DNA of 64,000 nt from Dirofilaria immitis (Eukaryota; Nematoda; Chromadorea; Rhabditida; Onchocercidae): the NCBI GenBank assembly GCA_024305405.1, contig JAKNDB010000068.1, positions 8,237,501 to 8,301,500 of the forward strand, written 5' to 3'. Both the position numbers and the translations under genes were made by a program. Under the pieces are notes generated by a model that was given only the letters and a program-made list of their open reading frames with translations, was not told the origin of the DNA and did no database searches. Below are positions 14,234-28,389 of this stretch, one piece after another. Within the stretch, counting starts at the first letter, position 1, and each line of letters opens with the position of its first letter.

Positions 14234-16718
14234 CTACTGATATTTAGTAAGTGCTGCTGCAATTATAGTTGCAAGGAGAAGAATCAAGATGAAATACTGT
14301 GTCGTTATCTGCTTTGTACCGTTGCAAGGTGTATCCTGCAATATATAAATATCAGGAATGCAGGGAATTCATGCAGCACATGGTATGCGTACTAACTGCT
14401 AGCTAAATGATACAGTCGATAAAGATACCTTTGTAATTAGCAGCAGAATGATATTTATTTATATAATTATATAAACTTAGCGCTTTTTAGATCAAGAACA
14501 ATAAGGAAATGTAAGACAGTGAAAAGAAGTTCCGTATCGATACAACTGATGGCTCAGATTGTTCGCTTATTTGCAAGTGCTCAATAATGAATGTATGAAT
14601 TCTTTGATCTTTCATTACTCACATAAAAAAGGATTTAAACTTACTCCATCCACATTTTCGCATTGGTAGTAAAACAATTTGATGGCTTTATTGCCTTGTT
14701 TACGCATTCCATCTAGATGTTTATTACCCGTATATGCACACTCCCTGATTATTTGCACTGGTAACTCCTCTACATTCTAAAATTTCCGAATCAATTGATC
14801 GCGAAATGACTTTGAAAAATTGCTCCGATTCAAAAATAAGTTTTCAGTCGTAATATTTCTGAATGAGTGCATACAATTACTAAAGTGCCTAACGAAGAAA
14901 GTCGAACACTTCGCATGTGTGTATTATTTTCTTAAATATTTGAAGGACTTGAATAGCAATTTAATTTTAGTATAATCAATACCAAAGAAGTGTTCAAGTA
15001 GAATGCTGAAGATAAGAATAAGAATATAAAGTGATGTAACATACCTGAACGATTTTACGACATGCGATGGGTTGATTGCCGGCATATGTACCTTCCGTCA
15101 ATAGTGGACATAACTTAATATATTGCCTCAGATCACTGGCATTACTGGAATCACACTTTGCATCTTTCGCGGAATTACACTGATAGCATCTCATCGGTCG
15201 ATCCCTGAAAAATGTCACAGCAAAACAAATAAGTTAGACGTGGAAGAGTGATCAATTTGGACTAGGATGACGGCATAATTAATTTTAGCTTCTCAATGGG
15301 TAGCTACAAAATAATCAGAAGTTGGTCAATAACCAATCATAAAAACTAAGCAACTGCATGCTTTTTTAAGATGAAATAAAGAAAACTGAAAAAGAATGAA
15401 AGATAGACAGAGGAAGATTCTATTTGCAATAATAAAACTGTCATTGATCAATCAGTTAAATAAATTATCGCTGATTCGAAACATTAAGCCACCTCAGGTA
15501 CTAATAAATATAATTTCACTAAGTAACATAGCACTCGCCTCGACGTTTTTAATCATTCTCAAGCGCAAGAAAATACAGCAGATAGATGTGTTCAGATATA
15601 ACGGAGATTTTGGTTACTCTAAAAATACTAAGCAAGAAAATACAAAAGAATACTTCCGCATTCATGTTTTTCTTCGACTCTATGAGTTCCGAATTTTCTG
15701 CATCTTCTATAAATAATTTGATTACTACCTATGATTTTGTTACATCCATTCTAAATCATTTTTCATAATAAAGAAATGACAAATGTTGGTTTTATTGAAA
15801 GCATGACAGCTTTCTTATAAATGAACAGTTGTGACATGATCCAAAATTGCGACATCTAAAAATCTGATGATTTTTTTGTTTAGAGCTGCCGAAACTTCCG
15901 TTTTGTAGGACAGCGATTTAGTCCAATGAGAATTGTATGATGAAATAAAAAGACTTTCTAATGCAAAATTCATTTAGATAGCCTGCAAGAATTAAGGCTC
16001 AAATTTAGCCAACTTTATACACTATTCACTTGCTCTTATATTGTTATTGACATAAAACGTCGAATCGATATTTTGATTTGAAAAATTACTGTATGTAGAA
16101 TGGCATGGCATGCGATTATAAATAACATAAACTTGAGAAAATGAAGAATGAGAAGTGGTAGAAATATTACGACAGAAAATATCATATTGCAGTTTTCATT
16201 TAAAAAAACCAATATTCAAAGTTTCAAAGTTTCTTTTTTTGTTATCAGATGGATGTACAAAAAAAAAGGCAGGTCATAATTTTCCAGAAAATAAGAATTC
16301 ACGATACAAGTAACAGTATGACAAAATTTCTTTGAAACTTACTGAAACAATTCAAAAAAAATATCCGAAGGAACAAATTAAAAGCAAGATCCTAATGAAT
16401 TTGCCGATTTCCATGCTTAAAAACAAAACATTAAAACAGCCAATTCATATTTTTTTGCTTCCTCAATAATACCAAGGTTTCTGATGATAATTTTGTTGTA
16501 GATATCTATTTCAAAGATATATAATCAGTTACATCCGCTATGCTTGTCAAAGCCTTCAAGTAAAACTATCCATAAGAAAGTTTGCCAGAAATGTCTTGGT
16601 AATTTATAATAAATCTCTGCAACCAAATCCATAGGTGATGACAATATAACGAAATAACTTACGCAATGACAAGCAGGCCAACAGCGAGCATCAGCAGATT
16701 CGTTATCAGTATACTCAT
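14234..16718 (-). CDS. UPAR/Ly6 (LU) domain protein, GPI-anchored type
   Basis: Complete four-exon gene on the minus strand: 16663-16718, 15045-15204, 14645-14776 and 14234-14335, 450 bp in all, giving 149 residues with no indel. Exon 1 encodes a start Met and hydrophobic signal peptide (MSILITNLLMLAVGLLVIA) ending at a GTAAGT donor. The mature part begins CYQCNS, has eight cysteines in the three-finger pattern and ends its domain with the CEN...CNGT motif typical of LU domains. The last exon finishes with a hydrophobic stretch (YFILILLLATIIAAAL) and four residues, as expected for a GPI-attachment signal. It resembles the quiver/sleepless-like LU proteins of worms and insects, which act at the cell surface, several on ion channels or nicotinic receptors; that role is family knowledge, not visible here. 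Codon phases 2, 0, 0 support every junction. Confidence 0.85.
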
Positions 16719-17466
16719 CCCTAAAAACGGATAGAATCAAGAATCATGCATTCGATAAATGAGAACGCGCATATAATCATTTTTGAAGACATATATACAT
16801 CACATTTCACAATAGAAACATCAAATAACTCATTATATCTATTCCCTAAAGCGCACAATTTTGGTACTTTACAACCATAAAATATTTGCAGAATAAAGAA
16901 TTTTTGACTAAGCATTATTAGGATATAATTGATCCACAAGTCGCAGCGTTCACTAATTAGTAATTAAGGCATGGAATAAAAATTAAGGTAGGAAAGACCG
17001 ATGGCACCACATGAATGAACATAGACATGAGAACGGCGAAATATGCCCAGGACATACGAGATGTATCTTGAGATTTGGGATAGATATCACGTAGATACTG
17101 CCATATAAAAACAGGCTACATTCAAGCTATCGAACGCCAATCAACAGATGAAATAGGCGCTTGATTTAAATCTTTCGTTTGAAATCTCTCGGGAATCATG
17201 CATAGACACTGCTGCATCACATTAAACCATCATACAGAAGGAAAGGTTAAAAGGCTCGAGAAGAAGGGCATTTACTGCAATAAAGATTTACGTGCATTCA
17301 TGTAAGGACGTCAAACAGGACAGCAGTGACCCAGCATGTAAGGAATTCATTCATCATATACATACACATACAGATACAGATGCATAGACACACATATTCA
17401 CATGCGCAGATACATACACATATACATACATACACATACATATATATATAATATACATACATACAT

Positions 17467-17499
<33 letters not shown>

Positions 17500-19865
17500 T
17501 GCTGCTTCAACGTCGTGCTATCGTCAAGTAAGTGAGGTGGAAGTGAAGTGCAATGGCAATTAACTGTTGGGGACTGATCGTCGAGTGTGCCTAGCTATCC
17601 CGAAGTGTCTATAGCAGGCCATATGCATAGAGGAACTTGGCAAGAAGGTGGAAGGGTTATCGATGTAGACTCCTATTTTCCGAAATGCTCTATTTTCCTG
17701 CTAAGTAGAAGATATTTGAAGTGCTTACTTTTTCAGCTCTCCTGCACCTTCTTACATTCTCTAGTTATTCTCTGCATCTTTCTTTTGGTTTCCTTCGTCG
17801 TGAGCCCAGAAGTTATTTTCCAGTAATTTGTCACATCTGGAGTAATATATATTGTAAGATTCATCAGTCCGTCTACGATGCTATTCTGTATTTAAATAAA
17901 CCAAGAAAACATCACTGTTTTTTCAATTTTTACATTCCATCCATCACTTACTTACAAAATCGAAAAAGTGAAAATTAGTTCAGCAACCAGTCGATTACGT
18001 CAATGCTACACTCAACAAATTGCTTACCTTTTTATTCACTTACCAAAGATTTATACCGCTATGCCCTCTACCAAGCAACTCCGCTGGCACTGAAGTGTTC
18101 CTGACACAGCCGTATGGATTTCTCCCAGTAAATGTCGAACTTGTTCTTCTTTCTTGCAGCAGATAAAGTCAGAAAAGAGTATGAATCAGTAGGTACTATA
18201 TATATATATCGTAACTTTATTCATCTGGTATCTATGTCCAGTTTCGTTTCCTGTAGCGAATATCGAAGAGCACTAATCAAACTCCATTAATAAACTTCGA
18301 ATTCTAAAGTTAAGAATGATAAACTGTATCCATGTCAGGACATTCCCACGTACACCACTCGAACGAAATGCTGTCATTCCCTCTAATGAGAATTCATTGG
18401 AATATGACATTGTGTTAATGCTTGGTTTCTAACAACTATTGCGACAATTTTTCACTTCTCAAACTCGTTAGCAGATTAAAAGTAGATACGCTGAAATTTA
18501 AATCCATCTTCCACTTCCACCTGTGCACATACATAGGTATATAACGAAATTCTAACTAACATTCAATCCCTTTGCCCTAATTACGAGAAGGGACGAATTT
18601 CATCATTTTACTTGATTATAGTATAAAAAACAACGGAAAGGAATATAAATGTTACAAAATGCTTGTTTATATGTTTGAGAGTATGATTCAGACTTATATG
18701 AGATGCGTACTGTACAAGAAAAAACAGCAGAATAACAAAACAAAGAAATTTGTAAAAATTCTCTTTTAATGGTAAAACATACAAGCAAGAGATGTTACAT
18801 ATTGCTACTCTGTTCCTAATTTAAGACACCACATCTTCAAGAGTGCAAAACGATAAAGAACAGAAAACAATTTTCGCACATAAACACTCAGTAGGTACAA
18901 GGAATAAAGAAAAAACAAATGAAATCCAGCTATCCAGTCCCGTTAACTCTGACTGGATAGTTATGAGGTTAATAAAACAAAGCAAAAGAAATATACATCC
19001 TCAACGATGTTGAAAGAAGAAATAACAAATAAAGATAACATGAATCAGGAATAATACCTGTAGACTTAATATTGTGTGAATGAATTCCTCTTTCCAAAAA
19101 GAATATTCAGACTTTGCGTGTGACTTATATGAATTAATCAAAAGTTCACTGAAATTGTAACAATAAAGTTAAGAAAGATATTCAAAAAAAAAAACTATAT
19201 TACCGGGAGGAAAAACCTTAACATGAAGAGAAAAAAAGAAATGTCAGAAAGCTAAAAAAAATACACGTCTAGAAAAAGAAAAAAAGCTTGCAGTGACAAA
19301 ATGAACATAGATTCATGCTATACACAAACGCTTTCAACCAGCATCAGTTTATCTACTACTATGAAAAGAAATACTACATGTCTCTAATCAGGATAACCAC
19401 TCTGTGATCTGCTAGACTATTGTTCTCTAAACGAATAAGTTTACACTTCCACTACCAAAAATTTCACATCGAAAAAAAGCCCTGATACAATCTGAACTGT
19501 CAGGAAAAAATATCAGTTGTACAATCTTTATCGTTGCGACATCATTATTTCTCCTGGCTGAAGAGATTCGTCATCACTTTACTGGAAATTGTTTGATTTA
19601 AACCCGGTAACACGATCATTTGCTTTCATTTTTCATCGAATGAGAACCAGAAAACTGAAACATTATACATATTTTTGCTTAATCTCTATTATTGATGATC
19701 TAAAGTGATGTTACACAAGAATTCTAAACCAGCTTGTTTTATTCGGAGATTCTCAAAATTAAGCAAGTTTCAACCTACAGGCATTTCGCTTTTTATCACC
19801 AGGAAATATATTCATTTGGGTAACTTAAAAGTTTTCTAAAAAGAAATATGGTAGAAACTATATTT
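16719..19865. other. intergenic stretch, no gene supported
   Basis: Lies upstream of the Ly6 gene and downstream of the PEHE gene. It contains the microsatellite block at 17359-17500 and a slightly less AT-rich segment at about 17500-18600 in which no splice-consistent exon was recognised. Undetected 3' exons or UTR of the PEHE gene may occupy the right end. Confidence 0.4.
17359..17500. repeat. compound (ACAT)n / (CA)n microsatellite
   Basis: Imperfect runs of catacatacata and cacaca alternating over about 140 bp, with a short (TA)n core near 17440. The open frame across it on the minus strand (Val/Tyr/Cys/Met repeats) is only a translation of the repeat. Confidence 0.9.
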
Positions 19866-19995
19866 CTATTCACAAAATCCATATTGTATTCCCACCTCAT
19901 TTATTAGTTCTAGTTTAAAGAAAACGACAGTACTCTCAAGGCATATTTCTGCCATAAAAAATAAAATAATTACTATTGGAAGTGAGAAAACTCTC

Positions 19996-22900
19996 GGCGA
20001 ATATGGCGTAGTTATAGAAGGTCGGTCATAATCGGGTACAGATATTAATTCACCGTTATTCGAACTTAACTGATCGTCATCGAAAGCACAACACAGAGCT
20101 GCAGGACTCGGTGCAGCAGACATTGACTGAATACTTTCTAGTAAACTCAGGCTTTCAGCAGAGGTAGCAGATGGAGCAGTACTTGCTGCTCGAAGTTTGG
20201 AATGACTAGATCCTGATAACTTGGAAGCTGTTGCTGCTGATTTTGCAGCTACGTAATCTCTAAAAAGACTAAATTCTCAGCTGCTCATATAACGTCTCCA
20301 TTTCCGAACAATAAGTGTATTTCGTCATTTTTATTCGCACTGTTGATATCGTTTGAAAAACGAAAAAGAAAATAACAGAATAATATTAAGATAATTCATA
20401 ACTCATTACAGATAACAATAAACATGAAGTAAACCTATACTGCTGAAAACGTTTTCGTTCATTTAATTCATATGGCAGATGTCGTCTCGAGATATTTGCT
20501 ATGCATGAACATTCTGCCAGATGCGTGCATGCTGAACCTTCCTCTGGCACTAGTTTCAATAGCTTTCGTTCCCAACTAGAAATAGCATAATCATATAAAC
20601 TATGTTTTGTTTGGAGTAAAACAAGCACTACTGCCTATAAAGATTAGTCGAAATTTATATGGTCTATCTAGCTTCTTTCGCCAGCAAAAAATTCATGTCT
20701 AAACCACAAGCTAAAATAAATAATAGAGAAAAGAAAAATACAAAAACTTTATTAAAGAAAAAACGAAAAAAACTTGCAGGAAAAAAATACTTACTGCGGT
20801 ATACAAATTTCTTTATAATCAATTTTCTGAGGAAGACCGGGCATTGGTTCCACAAGTCCATCTTCGATTTCATTTGTGCGAAGCAGCCGAAGTCGATGAC
20901 TAGTAAATCTACGATTCCTGAAGTCTCCGTTCCTCTTTCGGTCAAATGATCGCCCCACAAGATTTTGCCCAGCACGCTTCGTTGAAGATCGTTTCGGCTA
21001 AAAACAAAGATTAACTAAGCTACCTTTAGATTAAATAAATTTTAACTTGGAAAAACAATCTAAAAAATTAAAATAGGAACAATGCAATATTAACAATCCC
21101 ATTATTTTTAGGATGATTTACAGTGATTTCATACTGTGCATGGGCATCTTAGAAAACGCTTAAAATAACAATAATCTAATCATTATTTTTGGTTAGCTGT
21201 TTAATTAAAATGTAGACGATGTAAATTCCTTAGCTTTTTTGGATCAACAACAGATATCTTTTTAATCGAAAACTTTAGAAGTACATAACCGCGTTTCTAT
21301 TCATATATGGTTATCACAGAATTGATAACATGTCCAGATTGAATTTTCTAAGAAAAATATGGTAAAATAAATCAACAGTTACATATGAACTTCGCTGAGA
21401 GCAATTTGTAGGCGGCTGATATTCCTCATCATCATCATAACTTTCTTCGCTCTCACTTCTCTCTCGTTTCCTTCTTGTCTGCCTTTCATCCACTATAACT
21501 GCCTCTTTTACCACCACCTTTCGTTCCTCCAAAAATGTAGTCCACGGAGAGCGATCAAATCTAAAAATTATATATATATATATAATAAATATATGCATAT
21601 ATAGATGCAAGATCATACCTTTTACGCAAATGTATTGTTGGACGAGTTGATCTCCGGCGGCAATAAACTTCAGCTCCTCGTTCTACAGGCACCGCTGTAA
21701 TAATAAAACTTGCATTTCAAAGGGATATGTGATCAATGAATTAAGACCTGTCTCAAAATATATATTAAGACCTGTCTCATATATATAAGACCTGTCTCAA
21801 AACTAAAATTGGTACTGAGATTTGATAAAGCGAACTAGCGCTAAATTCATTATGGATCAAATACTAGTCAACATCATACATATATTTCAAGTTCAAGAAA
21901 GTTGTAATTATATTGCTTTTGACAAAAACTTCGCGAGCTAAAAGTTTTATGAATTGTAAAGAAAAAGACCTGAAATTAACGAAAGTAGAGGATGCACTCG
22001 GTCATCCACAGCAGCATATGCCCGTACGCGTTCTTCAGTACTCAGTAACATAGGGACTTCATGTTCAATGAGACCATTTTCTCCTATCCTATCCATTCTA
22101 AAGATATTATACACACACCAAATTATGAACAGCAGTATAACGTTTTTGGAAATTTTTTTCTTCAAATAAACGTATTTCTCTTTAGAAATGAAAACGTACT
22201 TCCTCTTTTTCAGAAAACGTCTTCTTTTACCATCAAATGGTAAGCATCTTGCACAGCATTCGTTCAAAGTCTCATCGTTCCATGAGTATATCACTTTTTT
22301 TGTCTTCGAAGATTATTTAACTGGAATGTACAATTTTCTAGATCTTCCATATAATACAGTAAAGCATAAAAATTTTAAAAATTAATCAAGTCATTATAGA
22401 TTACGAATTGACTGAAGCCTATCTTTTGCACTCATTAAATCAAAATTATCTAGAAATCTCCGATTATACTCACAGTCGATTTTTAGACACATTTCCAAAT
22501 GTTTCAGAGTTCAACTAAGATACAAATGATTAGGCATCCGGCGTAAGAATATTCCAGAATTAAAACTGACGTCACAGCAACTACTTCAACTTAGTCATGT
22601 ATTACAAACATTATTTGGCGGTATTTCATCACGCGTATCTAGCCAAATGGAAATTACAGACATGACTAAAAGAATCTCTAAATCAAAAAAAGGCTAACGA
22701 AATTGTTTTAGTCTATTTAACGATTGCGACAAGCAATAAACACATGCAATATATAATAAAATGAAGTAATAAAATAAAAATGAACCTGACGGTATACAAC
22801 ACTTATTTTTCTTCATAATCCTCTTCCATACAAAGAGCTTTTGCATCCAGAGCACCCAAACGGACTCGCTCATCAAAGTATGCGTGGGATGATATGTTCC

Positions 22901-25900
22901 TGAATAAGTCATCTCAAAGTATTAAAAAGCAAACGCTTGTTCAAGCAAAAAGATGTATCTAAAACAAATAACATAATTAGATACCCTCGTGGAAGATAAG
23001 CGCTCGATGTTGATGGCATCTGTTCTTCACTTTCCTCTTCAGAACCTTCAGATTCCGTCGCATCCGCATCCGCAACATATTTCGTCAGCCGTCTCAGCGA
23101 CTTCTCAGATATTCTAAAATACATAGCAAATGACTGATATTGACTGGAACAAATAAAAAAATAAATTATAGTATGCTATTTTCAGCATACGCTATAGTAT
23201 CTATTATCAATATAACTTCTAGATAGCCCTTTATTGGATTTTGAATAAATTCTTTTTCATGTAAACCGTAAAACTCGCCGTCCTTGCAAGATTACGAGAA
23301 CAAAAGTCACTTCTTAGAAATCAAGTGATCTTCTCTGCAATACATTCGGCTCTGAATGCGAAAAGAAACAAAGTACTCTAAAACATTAGGAAAAAAACTA
23401 CGAAAGCATACGAATTTCGAGAGACATTAATCGGTTTATCAGTAACAGTGGCTGCATTATCACCAAAAACATGATCCGCAACTTCTTTTGACAAAAATCA
23501 TCAATCACAAAGTGATTCTTGAAACGCTGTAGTAAATTAACCAACTGAGTAAGATGAGCACGTTCAAGCTAAAAGCAAGAATATGAGAAATTCTTGGGAC
23601 AATTACTATTAATGATCAAATTCAAAATCATTTTGAAATCCATAATGTTTTAAAAATAACATACATGAGGCACGCTTAATGCCAGACCGTTCTTGTCACG
23701 TAATTTTCCGATTTTCTCTTGCAATATTTTCTTATTCAAGCCATCTTTATAGTCCATAACAGTGCTGAAAATTTTTGAAAAATTGGGGACTGAACAACAT
23801 AGAACAGCACGACTTTCAAAGGTAAATTGCAACAGAAATGAAAAAGATATACAGCCAGTAGCCAATATGATGGAATCGAAATAAGTTCAATACATACGCA
23901 AAAAAAGGAAAAAACTCTAAATAGTAATATAATCTACTTACATTATCTTCAGAAAAATTAGTTCGAGTAGAAAAAAATAAATTGAAAGCAGAATGAAATC
24001 AGGAACAGAAAAAATTAAACCCATTCGCAGTTATATTTCCATCAGAGATGTTAATCCTATATTCTATATATCAGGAGACATAAAAAGTTTTTTTGCGTTC
24101 AGCAAAAAAGTTTAAAAATAAAACTCGTGTAAATATCCTCCTGAAATTAGCTTACCTCGAACTAATCTTTTTGGAATTACTTCGTTTAGTTGCAGTTCGT
24201 GGTTCATTTGTATCATCTTGTACTGGTTTTCGTAATAAATCAAGCGCTTTATTCAAAATTTGTTCACTGGGAATTTGTAAGTGATCTTCAGCAGCTCCCG
24301 CGATTGATAATGATGAAGATGGTGTCAAATGAACAGGCATTATCCGTTCTCCCTAAACAAATTCAATTCCTAGGACTTCATATTCCAATCACTACCTTAT
24401 TCAATTAATGTATAATCAAAAGTGCTTTTTCCTGATAATCTAAAAACGACAACACTCGTTTTGCAATTTCGTCTTTGAATCTATATTAATTAGTTCCCTC
24501 TATTATATACCTGAATTTTCTGTTTCTTTTGCTGTAATTCCTTCATATTTATAGGAATTTCTCGTTTTGAATGCATCGGCATCTCGTTGGTATTGGAAAG
24601 TACCGAAATTTTGCATGAGTCAGAAAGCTGTGAACGTCTATTAATTCGAAATGGCAGTGACGTTTGAGTCAAAATAGAACCGTAATGATTGGGTGATAAA
24701 GGAGCCGTATTTATTAGCGATCGCCGAGGTACATTTTGAAGAACATCAGCTGCGGAAAATGCCTCTTGTTTAGGAGCAGTGGGAGAGATTTGTCCGTCTA
24801 AATCCATACTTCCAACAAGTTGATTGCTGCTTCCACATGGGACACAAATAGAAAGCTGTGTTGTGGTATCCTATAAAGAAACATGTAATAAGAATATTCA
24901 TTCACAAAAATCGGGCTTCTATTGTTTGTTCTTCAGCTCAACAAATTTTTTCTGCAAATTTGCAAACATGTTTATCAATCTTCGATATAATAATAACGCT
25001 TTTACATTATTTCAGATAAAAAATAGCAAAACAAGGATTGTTTATCTATTAACTGACTGCATTTTTAAATTTTCAGAATGCAGTCCATATCAACTTTTCA
25101 AAAAGATGTTTATTTTACATAAAGTTACTATATCCTAGCCACAACATATGAATATTTCCTTTTTGTATAAGAATATCTTCGGCAAAATACCTTATCAGGA
25201 TCCTCCAAATTATTAGCAGCAATGTGACTTGAATTTCCCATATCGTTTGAGGTTTCGGATTACATTTCCCATTAACTAAGCTTAATACTTGATTTTTTGC
25301 TCATTACCAGTTTTTCTTGACACTAGACCTTCTTTTGAGGTAGACGGTTCAGGATCGTGAGGACAATTACTGGAATCAAAGCACTGATCCTCCGACGGCT
25401 GTTCTGCAGCCAATACTGTGTCTATACCATTTATTGAATGAACCTGAAGAACTATAAGATATCACTGTTATTCTTTTATAATCAAATATCAACGAATAGT
25501 GGCCCAAATATCACTCGATTGATTTGAATGCATATGATAATACTTATATTTCCGTTTTTTTTTTTTTTTTTTTTATATTATATATTATATGATAGCTCTT
25601 TTATAAAGCTTTTTATTAAGCGCTGCAAAAGAAATAAGAAAATAATGTGTAAATGCATAGAAACCAGACAAAAGGGTACAAAAAGATTTTCAGAAGTCTT
25701 AAAGGACATAGAAATAAAATATGTTCTCTATTTCCAACGATAATGTCCATCTGAATATCTGATGCTACCCGATCATGTCAAAAAAATCACGTCCATATTA
25801 CTGAAATAATTTGAAATAGATAAAACCTGACCTCGCTTCCCTTTAACTGGTGAACTGAAAATACAAAAGGATCGGAAGGCACATCTTCATGAGCTTCAGA

Positions 25901-26509
25901 GAATTGTATTTCGTGCCTTAAGTTTGAGTGCTCGGGGGAAGAGTATCTTTCACTTCGGGCGAAGATACTACACTATGGCCCAGAAGTAGTGAAGATGATC
26001 GCAGAGTTTTGTGATTCGATCACTGCTCATGCCAGCAGTTTCATTATCATAATCATTTTTGATACTACGCATCTACAATTTCATTTTTTAATTGTTACTA
26101 AAAATCATCCTAATTTCTCAAAACGATAAGTATATATTTCAGCTATATAATGGTACTTTTGTCCCTTTTCTAATCTGTAGTTACAAATACAGAAAGAAAA
26201 ATTTTTAATATCCAAAAACGTGAACTGCAGCTCAAAATATTATATTATTCTTTATGGGAAGAAATTTCATAAAAATTTTTCAGAAGATAAAATAAACAAA
26301 TATTTGTTTAAAATTAAAACATTATGCTTACTTATGATACGAAAGAATCAAAAGAATTACAATGAGTTGTTCACTATTAACCGGCGTTGTTGATATATCA
26401 ATCACAGTTCCCAGTCCCATTGAATTCTGTCTTGCACCCACCGCCGCCTCGACATAACACAAATTCTTCGGTATATTCTGTACAGTCTCTAAAACTAAAT
26501 GCGTAAGCC
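19996..26509 (-). CDS. PEHE-domain chromatin protein (NSL1/MSL1-like), multi-exon, both ends uncertain
   Basis: A chain of minus-strand exons with matching phases: 26332-26509, about 25832-25966, 25308-25443, 25191-25275, 24511-24870, 24156-24352, 23665-23764, 23412-23568, 22985-23113, about 22786-22899, 21970-22097, 21619-21694, 21383-21560, 20795-20997, 20435-20575 and 20259 down to about 19996. The protein is Ser-rich and disordered, with an acidic segment (ESEGSEEESEEQ) and a basic one (TRRKRERSESEE). The exons at 20795-20997 and 20435-20575 join to read IDYKEICIPHWERKL and, further on, RRHLPYELNERKRF. This matches the shape of the PEHE domain (YKEI-x-TP-x-W, then RH...E..ERRR-W) of KANSL1/NSL1 and MSL1, scaffold subunits that bind the MOF/KAT8 histone acetyltransferase in the nucleus. 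After it comes a Ser/Ala-rich tail. Three junctions or exons need one added base (near 25253, 23493 and 22806). Start, stop and the 22786-22899 donor are uncertain. Confidence 0.6.
21743..21799. repeat. 13-bp motif repeated three times in an intron
   Basis: aagacctgtctca occurs at 21743-21755, 21767-21779 and 21787-21799, separated by short AT spacers, within an intron of the PEHE gene. Confidence 0.85.
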
Positions 26510-28389
26510 CTGAAACATTACTGTTTAAAGAAATTTAGGCATAAAATCACTAATAATTAGTTTTAATCACCAATAAAATAATACAAATTGCTATAGTGTT
26601 TCGAAACAATACTTATGTTTGTCAAAATAAGCAAAAAAACTGATTTCATCCCAATCCTAAGTTTAAAAAAATAGTCAATAGTAGAAACTGAATATAATAA
26701 GGTTAAAATTAATATAAATATTTTGTCCCAAAAGTAAAAAGCGACGAACGAAATAAAAGAGAGATACAATCATTGTAAAACTTGCAAGATTCAAGAACAG
26801 TCTTATATAATGCGATTAGCAACCTGAATAAGTGTTAAATTAAATAAGTGTGAAAAGTAAAGTCTAAATAAATGAAAATACATCTCACAGATTCTAATCA
26901 TTTTCCATCCATACAAATGTGATATATTCACGCTGTAAAGACAATATTTTACAATTAATGATTCCCATCATGTCTTGATTTCATAATCAATTCGCATACG
27001 TACCTTTCATAGCACAATAACGCAAATTTAAAATTTTTCGAACCTAAACTCTAATGAATCGCTTTCCCTTTACTTCTGAAACCAAATATATCAACCAGAG
27101 TATTAGCACAATCTAAAATTTACTTTATGTCCACCAATGCTCTGCAGATCTCTTTTCTCCAATGTTATTCCTATTCGCATGATAAAAATCATGCGAATTT
27201 CATGTTATTAGCCAATTTTTTAGGAAATTCAAATGTCCTTAGTGAAATAAGCGAAGTAAAAGTTTCTATTTCCTACGGTCGGAAGTACTCCAGATTACGA
27301 TAAATATAAATAAAGCATAACGTCTACAGAATTTATAGTACCCACCTGGATATACCAAACTCTATATACAGCAATTGGCAACTCTATATACAGCATATAC
27401 CAAACTCTATATACAGCAATTGGCTATTTCACAGAAACTAAAGTACTCTATCCTTCTGAACAATGAACGAATATTGCGGCTACATCACCACATATGCTAT
27501 GTAGTAAAAGAAAGGCAAGTCTTGCTTTTGATACAAATTCGATGCATTCATAACATTTCGGAATAACAAAATACAAATCCCGTATGTTCGTAAAGTATGA
27601 GAAACTATGGGATAGACAAAAAGTATAAAAACATAAATACAGGACATACATATATAATTAGTAAAAATATAAACAAGGAATGGTAAGTAAACATATAACA
27701 ATGCAGAAAACAGCATACCACAACTAAAAGCACCAATTATATACGTATATGTAAAGAAGTTTTACGACATCTCGGACAACGAGATATAATACGAGCCACC
27801 GGCAAGCAATAAGTAATAAGACTACACCGCGAAGTTGCAATATCCAAATGACACAGATGAAAACTGTCCATGCGGAACCAACGAATCACCCAACTAGCCG
27901 TGCCGCACCGCCACTCCTAGCCTTCCACTGATGCTAATGGAGACGCGACGCGGTTCTATATTTATATACATATCTGCACTCATGAGAGAGCATACAATGA
28001 AAGAGTGCAATAGAGAAAGAGGATGTTGCGAAACGATCGAAAAACAATGAGAGTACTAAAAAAATGTGCAGAGGAAAGAAAGAGAGAGAGCGCACTTCGC
28101 ACGATGCACACACTGCTCGCACACTCCCTTCGCACGTCCGGTGGCATACGCCTCTCCTCTCTGACTTTTGAATGTATGCATCGCTGATCCTACAACGATT
28201 AGTACCGTATGCTAGGGATTTCTTTCTGTGCTGATGTGTATTTTCTAACAAATTTATTGAGAGGATGAAAGTCAGAAAGCCAAGAGTCTTGGGATTCTTC
28301 AACACTGCGCTGAGAATCCATGCAGGTTTTTGTTATCACTGTTTCATTATTTATCCTTTACAGCAATTAACCATGTACTGAATGTCGAG
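26510..28389. other. 5' region between the divergent PEHE and HAT1 genes
   Basis: The two chromatin genes are transcribed away from each other from this interval, so it should hold both promoters and any further 5' exons of the PEHE gene. The part at 27760-28200 is less AT-rich and includes a GA-rich run (gaaagaaagagagagag) near 28075. A short repeat sits at 27351-27424. No exon was supported. Confidence 0.4.
27351..27424. repeat. 29-bp direct repeat with a partial copy between
   Basis: The 29-bp unit beginning tataccaaactctatatacag occurs at 27351-27379 and 27396-27424. The 16 bases between (27380-27395) are a truncated third copy of its centre. Confidence 0.9.

Noticed and set aside
15396..15716. 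106-residue plus-strand open frame inside the Ly6 gene intron
   Set aside because: Basic, Ile/Lys-rich composition typical of AT-rich non-coding DNA, and it lies in an intron of a well-supported gene on the other strand.
17298..17510. Open frame of 70 residues rich in Val, Tyr, Cys and Met
   Set aside because: It is a translation of the (ACAT)n/(CA)n microsatellite.
27934..28305. 123-residue minus-strand open frame upstream of HAT1
   Set aside because: No similarity, Cys/Ser/Phe-rich random composition, overlaps the less AT-rich promoter region, and has no splice or start context.
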